Origin: Begonia masoniana
Lineage: Eukaryota; Streptophyta; Magnoliopsida; Cucurbitales; Begoniaceae
Direction: 5' to 3'
DNA: 64,000 bases
Assembly: GCA_022432975.1 (NCBI GenBank)
Contig: CM039509.1
Location: 19,295,760 to 19,359,759 of the forward strand
In this document: positions 1-10,475 of the stretch, piece after piece
How positions within the stretch are numbered: position 1 is the first letter of the stretch
Layout of the letters: each line of letters opens with the position of its first letter
Position numbers and translations under genes: made by a program
The notes under the pieces: generated by a model
What the model was told of the DNA's origin: nothing
Database searches by the model: none
The model's input: the letters and a program-made list of their open reading frames with translations, nothing else

Positions 1-270
1 AGCCCTACATTATATCGATGTTAGGAATTAATGTCTTAATGATGTTTTCACGATTTTGGGGCTCTAAGGAGTCGGGTAGCCTAGGGTGCTTCCTATTTTC
101 GATCGGATAGGTTCGTTTATGTATGTTAAGAATTGATTGATGATTGTTTGGAGCACTTTTTCATGCATCGTGTTTTCTCATTTAAGATTTAATGAAATGT
201 TCTTGCATGCACGTTTTCAAGTAATGTTAAGTAATGATGAAGGGTGAGTAGGGCACAGGGCACGTGAATG

Positions 271-342
271 GCAACTCAGGGCACGAAAATATGTAAATGG
301 CAACTCAGGGCACGAAAATATGTAAATGGCAACTCAGGGCAA
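271..342 (+). repeat. 29-bp tandem repeat in T1 5' LTR
   Basis: About 2.5 copies of a 29-bp unit beginning GCAACTCAGGGCACG. The 3' LTR has one unit fewer (about 7588-7630). It lies inside the putative second LTR intron, where the other LTR families also carry tandem repeats. Confidence 0.85.
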
Positions 343-530
343 GTGTTTGGTCTACTGGGTAGACGGGTGTGCCTGTGCCTACTCATGCCTAATGATATAT
401 ATGTATATGTTATGTAAAGAAAATAAACGAAAAATGAATATGTTTTGAAAGACCATGCATTATGTATACTCATGTTTTAGTGCACCTCCTTACCAAGCAT
501 TAGGCTTAATGTGTTTATCGTATGATGTAG

Positions 531-577
531 GTGACGAAAACGAAGGTGAGGAACTTCCTCCTGATGATCAGACATAG
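531..577 (+). other. Conserved acidic mini-ORF exon in T1 5' LTR
   Basis: It follows the acceptor-like TGATGTAG at 523-530. Read in the phase that completes a codon with one upstream base, the frame is GDENEGEELPPDDQT and then TAG at 575-577, which is 47 nt after the acceptor. The same layout recurs in K, A/B, D and H. An unspliced reading also gives an in-frame ATG 21 nt before the GGT codon. Function is unknown. Confidence 0.45.
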
Positions 578-1163
578 GTGGTCGATGGGCGGAGCTCGTG
601 GCGTCGGGATGTGTTTTGGCTAGGAATGATGACCCGTGGGTTTACTCCGAGCATTTTGTGGTAAATAGGTGTGATTGGATCGATTTTGGATGATGATTTT
701 AGGACGTATAGATAGGTTCAATATTTTGGTAATTGTATAGTGGAGGTAGGCTTGGAGTAGATTTGTTTAGAATGATTGGAGAAACGTTATTGTCTTGGGA
801 ATATTTTATAGAATTTCTGCTTTTATGTTTAGCGTTGATGTTATGAATTAGATTGGATGATATTTGATGATTGTAGGTATTTTAGGTTGTATGGATTAGC
901 TCGGTTTTTAGAGTGATCCACGCGGTTTATTTTTATGAAGTTTAACCGCGTTTTAAACGAGTTATGAGTTGGTTTTGAGTGATTGGTGGAGTGGGGATTT
1001 AGTGAGAGTAGTAGTGTTGATACGTTGATGTGTTGTTATGTTATGTAATTGAATGAAGTGGTGATGGTGTGGGATGAAATTGATGAATGGAGTGAGTGTG
1101 GTGTGCAAGGGTGATGGAGTGTCGAAGGAAAGAAACGAAGGAAGAAAAGAAAAGGACAAATAA

Positions 1164-1463
1164 GGTTTTGGGATCGAACGCCTAAGGTCTTGCGTTCGGT
1201 CGCAGGCAAAAAAAAAAGGAAACAGAAGGTTTTGGGATCGAACGCCTAAGGTCTTGCGTTCGGTCGCAGGCAAAAAAAAGGAAACAGAAGGTTTTGGGAT
1301 CGAACGCCTAAGGTCTTGCGTTCGGTCACAGGCAAAAAAAAAAAGGAAACAGAAGGTTTTTGGATCGAACGCCTAAGGTCTTACGTTCGATCGCAGGCAA
1401 AAAAAAAAAAAGAAACAGAAGGTTTTGGGATCGAACGCCTAAGGTCTTGCGTTCGAACGCAGA
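1164..1463 (+). repeat. Five-unit hairpin repeat block in T1 LTR
   Basis: Five copies of a 62-66 bp unit start at about 1164, 1228, 1290, 1355 and 1421. Each contains the inverted repeat CGAACGC / GCGTTCG around a 10-nt loop, followed by a purine-rich poly(A) spacer of variable length. It lies 116 bp before the LTR end. The frames on both strands through this block are products of the repeat, not genes. Confidence 0.85.
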
Positions 1464-1583
1464 ACGTGAAAAATATAAAAAAAAAAAAAAAAAATTCTAC
1501 ATGAACTATTCGAGGGATCAAAGTTAGGATTACGTCATGGCTTGGCCGTGGCGACCCTTACCGGGTTGGGGTCGTCACAGTTA

Positions 1584-1732
1584 TGGTATCAGAGCGATTG
1601 AGTTTTAAAAGCGATTCTGAGGATTGCCTGCCAAAACACACCGCCGCACGGGAACTTTCCATCGACTGTAAGTGTTTAAGTTTAAGTATGATTCCTAGAT
1701 ATTTATATTGTTGTATTGTCTAATGTGCTTAG
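1584..1732 (+). other. T1 primer-binding site and leader intron
   Basis: TGGTATCAGAGC at 1584-1595 matches the initiator-Met-tRNA primer site used by most plant gypsy elements. A donor-like GTAAGT at 1668-1673 and an acceptor-like TGCTTAG ending at 1732 bracket 65 nt just before the gag ATG at 1743. The same pair occurs at the equivalent place in G, A, B and D, which supports a real, if short, leader intron. Confidence 0.6.
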
Positions 1733-1742
1733 GAAAGAGAAA

Positions 1743-2674
1743 ATGCCGAGAGCACCCAGACAAGATGATGAGATCCCTAATAGCCAATTAATGGAAATAG
1801 TGCGTCAACAGTCCGAACAAATAGGAATCTTACTCAACAGGGATGGAAACGGTGGTGGACAGGGTAGCAATTCCCGTGAACTAAGTGGGGAGAGGTTCAG
1901 ACGGTTAAGGCCCCCAACTTTTGACGGACAGTCCTCGGATCCTACTAGTGCTGAAGAGTGGATCCGCAAAATTGAAAGTATGTTCGCTTATGCGAAAATA
2001 GAGGAAGCGGACAAGGTAACATGTGCTGTGTTCAACCTGGAGAAGGATGCCGTGTTCTGGTGGGATACAGTGAGGGCTACTACTGATGTGGGAGTTATGA
2101 CGTGGCAGAGGTTCAAAACAGTGTTCTATGACAAGTACTTCAACCGTGCCCTCCGGGCCAACAAGAAGGCAGAGTTTTCTCAGCTACGCCAGACAGGATC
2201 CGTGGCCGAGTACGTACGCAGGTTTGAGTCATTGTCCAGATACGCGGGTATGATGGTTAGTGATGAGGAAGATAAAATATACCAGTTTGTTCAAGGTTTG
2301 AAATTGGAGATTTTGAAGGGGTGAAGACGGCAGAAGTTGAAGATATGCCGTATCATCGAGTTGTAGCTAAGGCCCTTGAGCTTGATGACATTGAAATGAA
2401 ACTGCAACGACAAAGAGAAGTGCCGAGGAGGTTTATTAGAGAAGTGCAGCCACAGCAGAATCGAGGTTGGCAGCCACAGCCACAACCACAACAACAACGT
2501 GGTGTCAAACGGGCGAATGAGACGCCTAGAGCTCAAGACAAGGGCAAACGCCCACAAGGGGCACCACTGGCTCCTTTGTGCTCTATCTGTTAGAAATATC
2601 ATCCGGGCGATTGTAAGTTATATACGGGCCGATGCTTTAGGTGTGATAAGGTGGGACATAAGGCCGTAGATTGT
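1743..2674 (+). pseudogene. gag: T1 gag (capsid and zinc knuckle), broken
   Basis: Gag forms the capsid that packages element RNA. I place the start at 1743 (MPRAPRQ) because G has MPKAPRK at the same point after the leader acceptor; an in-frame ATG 27 nt upstream would lie across that acceptor. The capsid core shows W/F-rich motifs such as AEEWIRKIE and FWWDTV. One base is lost near 2318, moving the frame. A TAG at 2591-2593 then interrupts the text before the nucleocapsid knuckle [14 protein letters not shown] (about 2632-2673, CX2CX4HX4C). A basic, Q/P-rich linker precedes the knuckle. The copy cannot make full-length Gag. Confidence 0.85.
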
Positions 2675-3862
2675 CCTGGATCGGCCAAGAGACCCCCGGG
2701 TGGTCCTCCTAGGATATTTGCTCTTATTGAAGATGAAGAAGCTGTTCAGCCTTCTGTTGTTTCAGGTATTGTTCTGGTTTGTGGACATTCAGCTCACGTT
2801 TTAATTGACACGGGGGCAACCCACTCATTTATAGCACAGTATTATGTATCTAAGTGGAAACTACATTCCGCCCCAGCTGATCGCAATTATAGTGTTATGT
2901 TGCCCTCCGGGGAGCTTTTACATTCCGACCAAGCAATACAGGGAGAGGTTATATCTATTGGTGGTCGGCAGCTTTATGCGAACCTGATCGTCATATGTAT
3001 GAAGGGGTACGATGTAATCTTGGGCATGGATTGGTTGTTTTGGCATTATGCCACAATCAATTGCCGGTCGGGTGTGGTAGATTTTAGACCCCCAGGTGGA
3101 GAGGATTATTCCTTTCGAGCAACCCTCCGTTCTAGTAGGATGCCTCTAGTAACATCGATGTGTGCCTTGTACTCTGTAAAACCTAGATGTTTCAGTTTTG
3201 TAGCGAGTATAGTGGATGTGAGAATGCAAGATGAATTAAAGCTATGTGACATTTCGACAGTTGACAACCTTAAGGAAGTGTTCTTAGACGAGTTGCCTAG
3301 CTTACCTGTGAATGCCTTATATTTGATGAAGCATGGATGTTTTGGATTTATGGCAAGCGTTGAGGAAGTGAACAAGAAAAATGAATTGAAGATATGTGAT
3401 ATTCCAGTAGTTAAGGACTTTACAGAAGTATTTCTGGACGAGTTGCCCGGCTTGCCTCCAGATCGAGAAATAGAGTTCACTATTGAAATTATTCCTGGTT
3501 CCGCGCTAGTGTCCAAGAATCCATATAGAATGGCACCGGTTGAACTTAATGAGTTGTACGTCCAGCTGAAAGAGCTAACGGACAAAGGTTTTGTACGGCC
3601 GAGCGTTTCTCCTTGGGGCGCTCCGGTCTTGTTCGTAAAGAAGAAAGATGGTTCCTTGAGAATGTGCGTGGATTACCGAGAGCTGAACAAATTAACCATC
3701 AGAAATAAGTATCCACTACCGAGGATTGACGACCTATTTGATCAGTTGCATGGGGCCAGTGTGTTCTCGAAGATTGATTTACGGTCAGGGTACCACCAAT
3801 TGAAGATTAAGGCCGAGGATATACCAAAAACCGCTTTTAGAACGCATTATGGGCACTATTAA
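2675..3862 (+). pseudogene. pol: T1 pol, protease and front of reverse transcriptase
   Basis: This frame continues from the zinc knuckle. The aspartic protease site [10 protein letters not shown] has its Asp at about 2807. A linker follows in which a roughly 50-residue segment is repeated imperfectly (CDISTVDNL / CDIPVVKDF). RT fingers and palm then show [20 protein letters not shown] and [12 protein letters not shown], the last carrying the first catalytic Asp. A TAA at 3860-3862 stops the frame inside the conserved YGHY-F-V-MSFGLT stretch, where relatives have a glutamate codon. One base is missing about 50 nt further on. Confidence 0.9.
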
Positions 3863-3915
3863 TTTAGAGTTATGTCCTTCGGTTTGACGAATGCCCCGGC
3901 AGCTTTTATGGACCT

Positions 3916-6318
3916 ATGAACAGAGTGTTTCGGGAGTTCTTGGATAAGTTTGTAATAGTGTTCATAGATGACATTCTGATCTATTCCCCAAATGACAAAG
4001 AACACGCGAAGCACTTAAGGGCAGTTTTGGATACCTTGAAACGGCACCAATTGTATGCTAAATTTTCCAAGTGCGGATTTTGGCTGAATCAGGTGAACTT
4101 CTTAGGCCATGTGATTTCGAAGGAAGGAGTTTCAGTAGATCCGGCTAAGGTTCAAGCCGTGAAGGAATGGCCTCAGCCGAGGAATGCGAGTGAAGTACGA
4201 AGTTTTATTGGCTTGGCTGGTTATTATCGAAAGTTTATTGAAGGGTTTTCAATTATAGCCAAACCCCTGACAAATTTAACTAAGAAGGAAGAGAAATACG
4301 TGTGGTCTAAGGCATGTGAGGAAAGTTTTCAGACCTTGAAGCAAAAGTTAACCACAGCGCCATTGTTGATTCTGCCCGTGGAGAATGGAACATTCAGTAT
4401 CTATTGCGACGCATCCAAAGTAGGATTGGGGTGCGTAGTAATGCAAGACGGAAGAGTAATTGCCTACGCCTCGAGGCAATTGAAGACTTACGAACAAAAC
4501 TATCCGACACATGACTTGGAATTGGCAGCAGTGGTATTTACGTTGAAAATATGGAGACACTATCTTTATGGCCAAAAGTGTGAAGTGTTTTCAGACCATA
4601 AGAGTTTAAAGTATCTCTTTACGCAGAAAGATTTAAACATGAGGCAAAGGAGATGGTTGGAGTTTGTGAAGGATTACGACTTTGAAATCAAGTACCGTTC
4701 TGGAAAGGCAAATACAGTGGCAGACGCATTGAGTAGGATGCCTAAGACCAATGAGTCAGTCGTTTGCGGTATGCCAGCTTCATTGAGAAAGGAGATTCAG
4801 AGGCATGAACTCGAAGTAGTTTCAGAGCTTTCGGCCCTACTTGCTGACTTGACAATACGGCCTACTTTGTTGGACAAAATTAAGGAGGCTCAGCAGATGA
4901 ATTCAGAAGAAAAAGAAGCTATTGTGGCCAAGTTGACCGATGCACCTTCCGAATTCAGTTACTCGGAGGATGGCATTTTGAAATTTCGGGACCGTTGGTA
5001 TGTTCCAAAGGATGAAGAGTTGAGGAAGTTGATTTTGGCAGAGGCACACTCATCATCGTTCTCAGTGCATCCGGGTAACACCAAGATGTACCGAGATCTG
5101 AAGGTGCTTTATTGGTGGCCGAATATGAAGCACGATGTGGCCAGTTATGTACAGTCCTGCCTTGTCTGCCAACAAGTTAAGGCAGAACATCAGAGGCCAG
5201 GTGGAATGTTACAACCTCTACCGATTCCTGAGTGGAAGTGGGATCATATTGCAATGGACTTCGTAGTTGGTTTACCGAGGACAATAAAAGGACATGACAG
5301 TATATGGGTCGTAGTGGATAGATTGACAAAGACGGCTCATTTCCTTCCGGTAAAGATGACTTACATGATGAATCAGTTTGCAGAATTGTATGTCCAGGAG
5401 ATTACAAGATTGCACGGGGTTCCTGTGTCGATTGTTTCCAACCGAGATCCCAGATTTACTTCGATGTTTTGGAAGGGTTTACAAAGCGCTATGGGCACTA
5501 AGTTAACTTTTAGCATGGCATTCCACCCACAGACTGATGGACAGTCTGAAAGGACGATTCAGATACTTGAAGATATGCTGAGAGCGTGCGTGCTAGAGTT
5601 TCAAGCATCTTGGAGCCGGTATTTACCATTGGTTGAATTTGCGTACAATAACAGTTATCAGTCCACGATTGGTATGGCCCCGTACGAAGCACTGTATGGC
5701 AGAAAGTGTAGGTCGCCACTATATTGGGATGAAGTGGGTGAAGCTAAATTGATTGGACCGGAACTTTTACAACAGCTATCTGAGAAGGTTGCTCTGATCA
5801 GACAAAGAATGGAAACTGCGCAGAGTCGCCAAAAGAGCTATGCAGATCGAAGGAGACGAGAATTGGAGTTTGTAGTTGGTGATGAAGTATTTTTAAAGGT
5901 TTCACCGTTCAAGGGCGTGGTTCGCTTTGGTAAGAGAAGGAAGTTGAATCCACGGTTTGTTGGACCATTCCCGATTACAGAGAGGATTGGAGCTACAGCT
6001 TACAAGCTTCAGTTGCCGTTGTTTATGGAGGGTGTTCATAATGTCTTCCACGTGTCGATGTTGAGGAAATGTGTACGAGATCCGACACACGTGGTGGAAC
6101 CAGTTAGTCTTGAGATACAGCCGACTTTAACTTATGAAGAGAAGCCAGTGCAAATTATGGAGTACGCTGTGAAAGTTTTACGCAATAAGTCAATCCCACT
6201 GGTTAAGGTGTTGTGGAGAAACCAAAACGTAGAGGAAGCGACGTGGGAGCGTCAACAGGATATGATGGAGAAATATCCAGAATTGTTCAGGTACGAAATT
6301 TTGGGGACAAATTTCTAA
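3916..6318 (+). pseudogene. pol: T1 pol, RT-RNase H-integrase-chromodomain
   Basis: An 800-codon open frame continuing pol after a one-base loss near 3914. FIDDIL, the RT catalytic pair, is at residues 16-21. RNase H has [10 protein letters not shown] and VADALSR. The integrase zinc finger is of HHCC type (CLVCQQ). The catalytic core has Asp448 (MDFVVGLP) and Glu545, but Asn509 replaces the second Asp (VSNRDPRF, codon AAC at 5440-5442). The 35-residue spacing to Glu545 confirms that this is the D,D-35-E position. A GPFP module and a chromodomain-like tail ([18 protein letters not shown]) end the protein, typical of Tekay/Del. It is long enough to look intact, but integrase should be dead. Confidence 0.92.
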
Positions 6319-6320
6319 AT

Positions 6321-6333
6321 AAGGAGGGTAGGA
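6321..6333 (+). other. T1 polypurine tract
   Basis: AAGGAGGGTAGGA lies directly before the 3' LTR start TGTAACACCC. The same purine motif precedes the 3' LTRs of G and D and, on the - strand, those of A and B. Confidence 0.85.
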
Positions 6334-7960
6334 TGTAACACCCGAGTTTTCAAGATTTCGCTCCGAGGGTATTTTTGTAAATAAGAAATATAGGTCCGTC
6401 TAACGAGCAAGAGGTGTTATTAGTCTCCTAGGGATTTACGGGAATTTTTAGACGAATAAGTTAATTTTTAGAAAACCCATATCGATAGTGTAACGTTAGA
6501 GTTCCGTTTTTAGCCCTATAGTGTTTTAATTCATAAAAATAGTAAACAAGGTCCAATTTGCGAACGGTTAGTCTCGTTAGAACCCTAAGAATAAGTTGGA
6601 ATATTTGGAGGAATAAGGGAGTTTTGGAGAAACCAAACCGATACACGAATTGTGAATGGAGTAAGGAAATTAAACTAAGGGCAAAATAGTAATTTAGGAA
6701 ATCAAAATTTAAATAAAAGCAAAAAACACCCCCACCCCCCCTCCATTCATTTTCCAGATCGTGAACTTTGCCCCCCTTTTGGCGATTTCTTCCTCCCTTT
6801 TCACGGTGTTTCTTCATCACCCATCTAACGTCCCGTTTCTCTTCGATTTTCTTCTCCAAATCAACGCTTTAGGTACGTTCTACGCTTTGGCATAGTTTAG
6901 TTGATGTTTTAGGGTTGGTTTTGATTTAGGGTTTTGTGAGAAATTTCTGGATTTCGTTAGAAATCGATAGGATTACTAGATTATTGTCCATTGATGTTAC
7001 TTTCGTTGTTATTTAGGAAGATTGAGTGGATTAATGGTGTTTGGGTGAATGTTAGAGTTGATTTTTGGTTGTTGAAGGTTGTAAATCTTCATTTATGGAG
7101 TTTGGAAGTTTGTGAGCACCACGTGCTCGACGAAATGCCCGAATGAAGTGAATAAGAGTTTTAGGAAAAATTGTCCTAGCTCGATGTTTCGTTTAGTCTT
7201 GATTTTTATAACATAGGATCGATACTAATAATGTGTTATGAATATGCCTTAGGTAACCCAAGTTCTCAAAGGACGGTGCTCGGCATAGCTAGGACTCCAG
7301 GTCAGTGGTGTTAGGTTTCCGGCTCTTAAAGCCCTACATTATATCGATGTTAGGAATTAATGTCTTAATGATGTTTTCACGATTTTGGGGCTCTAAGGAG
7401 TCGGGTAGCCTAGGGTGCTTCCTATTTTCGATCGGATAGGTTCGTTTATGTATGTTAAGAATTGATTGATGATTGTTTGGAGCACTTTTTCATGCATCGT
7501 GTTTTCTCATTTAAGATTTAATGAAAAGTTCTTGCATGCACGTTTTCAAGTAATGATGAAGGGTGAGTAAGGCACAGGGCACGTGAATGGCAACTCAGGG
7601 CACGAAAATATGTAAATGGCAACTCAGGGCAAGTGTTTGGTCTACTGGGTAGACGGGTGTGCCTGTGCCTACTCATGCCTAATGATATATATGTATATGT
7701 TATGTAAAGAAAATAAACGAAAAATGAATATGTTTTGAAAGACCATGCATTATGTATACTCATGTTTTAGTGCACCTCCTTACTAAGCATTAGGCTTAAT
7801 GTGTTTATCGTATGATGTAGGTGACGAAAACGAAGGTGAGGAACTTCCTCCTGATGATCAGACATAGGTGGTCGATGGGCGGAGCTCGTGGCGTCGGGAT
7901 GTGTTTTGGCTAGGAATGACGACCCGTGGGTTTACTCCGAGCATTTTGTGGTAAATAGAT
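6334..7960 (+). mobile_element. 3' LTR of T1, truncated at 7960
   Basis: It begins TGTAACACCCGAG after the polypurine tract, and from 7330 it repeats the window-start LTR. Similarity stops abruptly after GTAAATAG at about 7960, so roughly 950 bp including the hairpin block is missing. A TATA-like TTTAAATAAAAG lies at 6708-6719, followed by a C/T-rich leader and a donor-like AG|GTACGT at 6873. Confidence 0.9.
7253..7867 (+). other. Split mini-ORF (exons 2 and 3) in T1 3' LTR
   Basis: Candidate exon 2 spans 7253-7300, between acceptor-like GCCTTAG and donor-like CCAG|GTCAGT. Candidate exon 3 spans 7821-7867, after TGATGTAG. Exon 2 ends with one base of a codon and exon 3 supplies two, keeping frame: RTVLGIARTPG continues into GDENEGEELPPDDQT and TAG. 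Exon 2 aligns with the matching segments of G and H (GACGG-GC-C then CTACGGAC). No ATG lies in exon 2. Coding function is inferred only. Confidence 0.45.
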
Positions 7961-8315
7961 GTGAGAACTTACATCTACCGATGGGTGATTAATGAATCAC
8001 GTGAAATGCACGGGATAACCGGAAGATGTAGCTTTGGTTTATCGGTAGATGTGAGCCCTCTCCTGCCTTGTCGTTTAGTGATCGGCAGATGAGAGTGAAG
8101 TTTTGTCGTTGAGTTCGGCAGATGCCTTTTTTTTTTAAATCCCCCAGCCAAATGTCTTATTTCATTGTCCATGTCCTACACGTGACTACAGAATTAGTAT
8201 TTCCGCTGCACAGTTTAAAAAAAAAAGGAGAGAAAGAAAATGTACAGAGTATAATTTAGAGTCAATGTTTTACGAAAGTTATGGAGTACGTGGCGATCCC
8301 CCCTGGGTCGTTACA
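7961..8315 (+). mobile_element. J: LTR 3'-end fragment of an A/B-related family
   Basis: It ends GGGTCGTTACA like a gypsy LTR and shares three features with the A/B LTR: motifs like TTGTCGTTTAGTGATCGG, TTCCGCTGCA before a poly(T/A) run, and overall order. Those motifs match the A/B 60-bp repeat read on the opposite strand. Its left part is missing at the T1 breakpoint, and its right edge sits inside the 5' LTR of R2. A deletion that fused T1 and J would explain both cut edges. Confidence 0.6.
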
Positions 8316-8404
8316 TCCTTACTTTATTCTTGAATCAAAAAGGCGTTCCTAGAATTATTCAGCGTTGTTGTCGGGTCCCAGGTCCTTTCGATCCGAGGTT
8401 CGCA
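8316..8404 (+). mobile_element. R2 5' LTR remnant (last 89 bp)
   Basis: It matches the end of the R2 3' LTR at 17459-17548 (CTTTATTCTTGAATCAAAAA through ATCCGAGGTTCGCA) with few differences. The upstream part has been displaced by J. Confidence 0.85.
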
Positions 8405-8409
8405 TTAGT

Positions 8410-9279
8410 TGGTATCAGAGCTTCGGCTCCTTGATTCAATAAGCTATCTTTAATTTTTGTTACAAATCTTTTTTTTGTCATCTTATTCTATTCGTTCTAC
8501 TAGTCAAAAAAAAAAATTCATTTTTTTTCTTTCATATTATCAAAGTTTCAATTTTTATTATTGATTCTTTTTTTTTCTCATAAATTTGTCTTCTTGAAAA
8601 GTACCAAAAAAAAAAATCTATTCTTTGTCATCGTTTGGAAATTTCGAAAAAGATCAAAAAAAAAAATTGTCAAAAGTCAAAAAAAAAAGAGTTGTTGTCA
8701 AAAGTCAAAAAAAAAGGAGTCGTGAGAAGTAAAAAAAAAAGGAGTTGTGAGAAGTCAAAAAAAAAAAATCGAAATTTTGTTCTAGAGATTTTTAAATTTC
8801 TAGCCTTTTAAATTCAAAAATTCATAGATAATTATTCTTTGAATATTCAAATTATTGAATCTTGATTCAAAATATTGTCTTTATCCAAATTTATTCCTTG
8901 AAGGTTCAAATTGTTGAATCTTCATTTGAAAGATTGTCATCATCCAAAGTTTTGTCTTATTTCAATCATACCCTTGATTTAGCCATCTTTACAAGTTTGA
9001 ACCTTTGAGCTTTAAAGTTTGATTTTTTATAGTTTGGCTTGTTGAATATTTACCATCGATCAAGTTCTTACGTAAAGAACTAAAAGGGAGATCTAGAGGT
9101 AAAAGGTAAGAGGGTGAGACTATTATAGAAAAAGCCTTAATTTTTTAGGGAAACACGAGTGGAGTGACATCCATTGAGAGCAAACACGTGAGGGAGAGGT
9201 AAGGTCCATTACTTGATTATTTTTCTTTTACTTCTAACTATTTTCTTTTATTTTCTTATTGTGATCGGAAAAGAAAATC
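8410..9279 (+). other. R2 primer site and long AT-rich leader
   Basis: TGGTATCAGAG at 8410-8420 is the primer site. The next 860 bp is AT-rich with many poly(A) and poly(T) runs and short GTCAAAA repeats. It has no credible frame before the gag ATG at 9280. No other feature is visible. Confidence 0.75.
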
Positions 9280-10302
9280 ATGAGTGAAGAACAAAACGAG
9301 GTGGACTTAAAGTTGTTCATGAAAGCCATGCAAGAAAATTTCAAGGCTTTAAATATGAGGATGGACCGATTGGAATCTCCATCCCCTAGTCATATGCGGC
9401 GAAGGAAGGATTTTGATGTAGTATTCGAAGAGTATAATGGATATTATCAAAGGGAAAGAAATGATAGGTCGTACCGAGGAGATGGTGATTTAAGTAACAT
9501 CAAGGTAAATATCCCTTCTTTCCAAGGAAAAAGTTATCCCGAGGTGTATTTGGAATGGGAAAGAAAGGTGGACATATTGTTTGAATACCAAAACTACACG
9601 GAGGAAAAAAAACTTAAATTGGTGACAATGAAGTTCACGGACTACGCTAACAATTGGTGGGATGAATTAGTAAAGTACCGAAGAAGGTATGGTGAGTCAC
9701 AAGTTCAGGCATGGAAGGACATGAAGGCACTCATGCGAAAAAGATTTGTTCCATCACAGTATTATAGAGATTTGTGTCGAAAACTCCAAAATTTGACTCA
9801 AGGGTATAAAAGCGTGGAAGATTATTATAAAGATATGAAAATAGCAATGAAAAGGGCTAATGTGGAGGAAGACGATGAAGAAACAATTACTCGATTTGTT
9901 AGAGGCCTAAATAGAGAGATTGCGGATGTCATAGATCTACAACATTATGTAAACTTAGAAGAATTGCTTCACAAATCAATCAAGATCGAACGACAACTAA
10001 GATCAAAAAGAAATTCTAAGATGGGATCAACTTTGAATTCATCATGGAAATCAAATTGGGAGGATGAAAGTTCGAAACCGAGACAGGAACCTAAGAGCAA
10101 ACCCGTTGCTACCAATGTATTTTCACAAAAATTCAAGACCGATGGATCAAAGAACGAGTATCCATTGGTTAACAATGGAAAAACTGTTATCCTTACACCA
10201 TTAAAGTCGTGGGAGGCAATTGAAGATCAAGAGAGGATCACGAAGGAATTTCAAATAATAAAGGACGAGAGAGAGAGAAAGAAAAAGGTGAAAAGAAATT
10301 AG
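9280..10302 (+). pseudogene. gag: R2 gag, lacking zinc knuckle
   Basis: A 340-codon frame starting MSEEQNEVDLK. Residues about 75-245 are a retrotransposon gag domain (VYLEWERKVDILFEY, NNWWDELV, VEDYYKDMKIAMKRA, RFVRGLNREIADV). This type occurs in gypsy elements whose pol ends in GPMTRSKAKK, unlike the Gag of T1. The CCHC knuckle expected after the basic linker is missing. The frame ends in a Glu/Lys/Arg run within a purine-rich tract that continues to about 10480, so deletion or repeat slippage probably removed the knuckle and protease. Clade (Reina/CRM/Galadriel-like) is uncertain. Confidence 0.85.
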
Positions 10303-10475
10303 TTGAAAAAGAGAGAGAAAGTAGTGAAAAGAAAATAGCTGAAAAGAGTACAAAGAATGATGAAAAACCGAGGGAGAAAGAGAGAAAAGCCGAGGGAAAA
10401 GAGAGAAAAGTCAAGGGAAAAGAGAGAAAATTTAAGGGAGAGAGAGAACAAAAGTCGAGTGAAAAACAAATTGCG

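Larger units (their letters stand above)
1..1579 (+). mobile_element. 5' LTR of T1 (Ty3/gypsy, Tekay/Del-like), cut by window start
   Basis: Position 1 aligns with 7330 in the 3' LTR, and the two copies are near-identical up to the point where the 3' copy breaks (631-640 versus 7960). The LTR ends GTCGTCACA at 1579, just before a primer site. Adding the first 996 bp seen only in the 3' copy gives a full LTR of about 2.57 kb, in the range of Tekay/Del chromoviruses. Compared with the 3' copy it has an extra 29-bp repeat unit and a small duplication near 225. It also carries the only copy of the hairpin repeat block at 1164-1463. Confidence 0.9.

Noticed and set aside
962..1504. Frames on both strands over the T1 hairpin block
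   Set aside because: Low-complexity products of the 64-bp repeat; unit length varies, so the frame is not kept.
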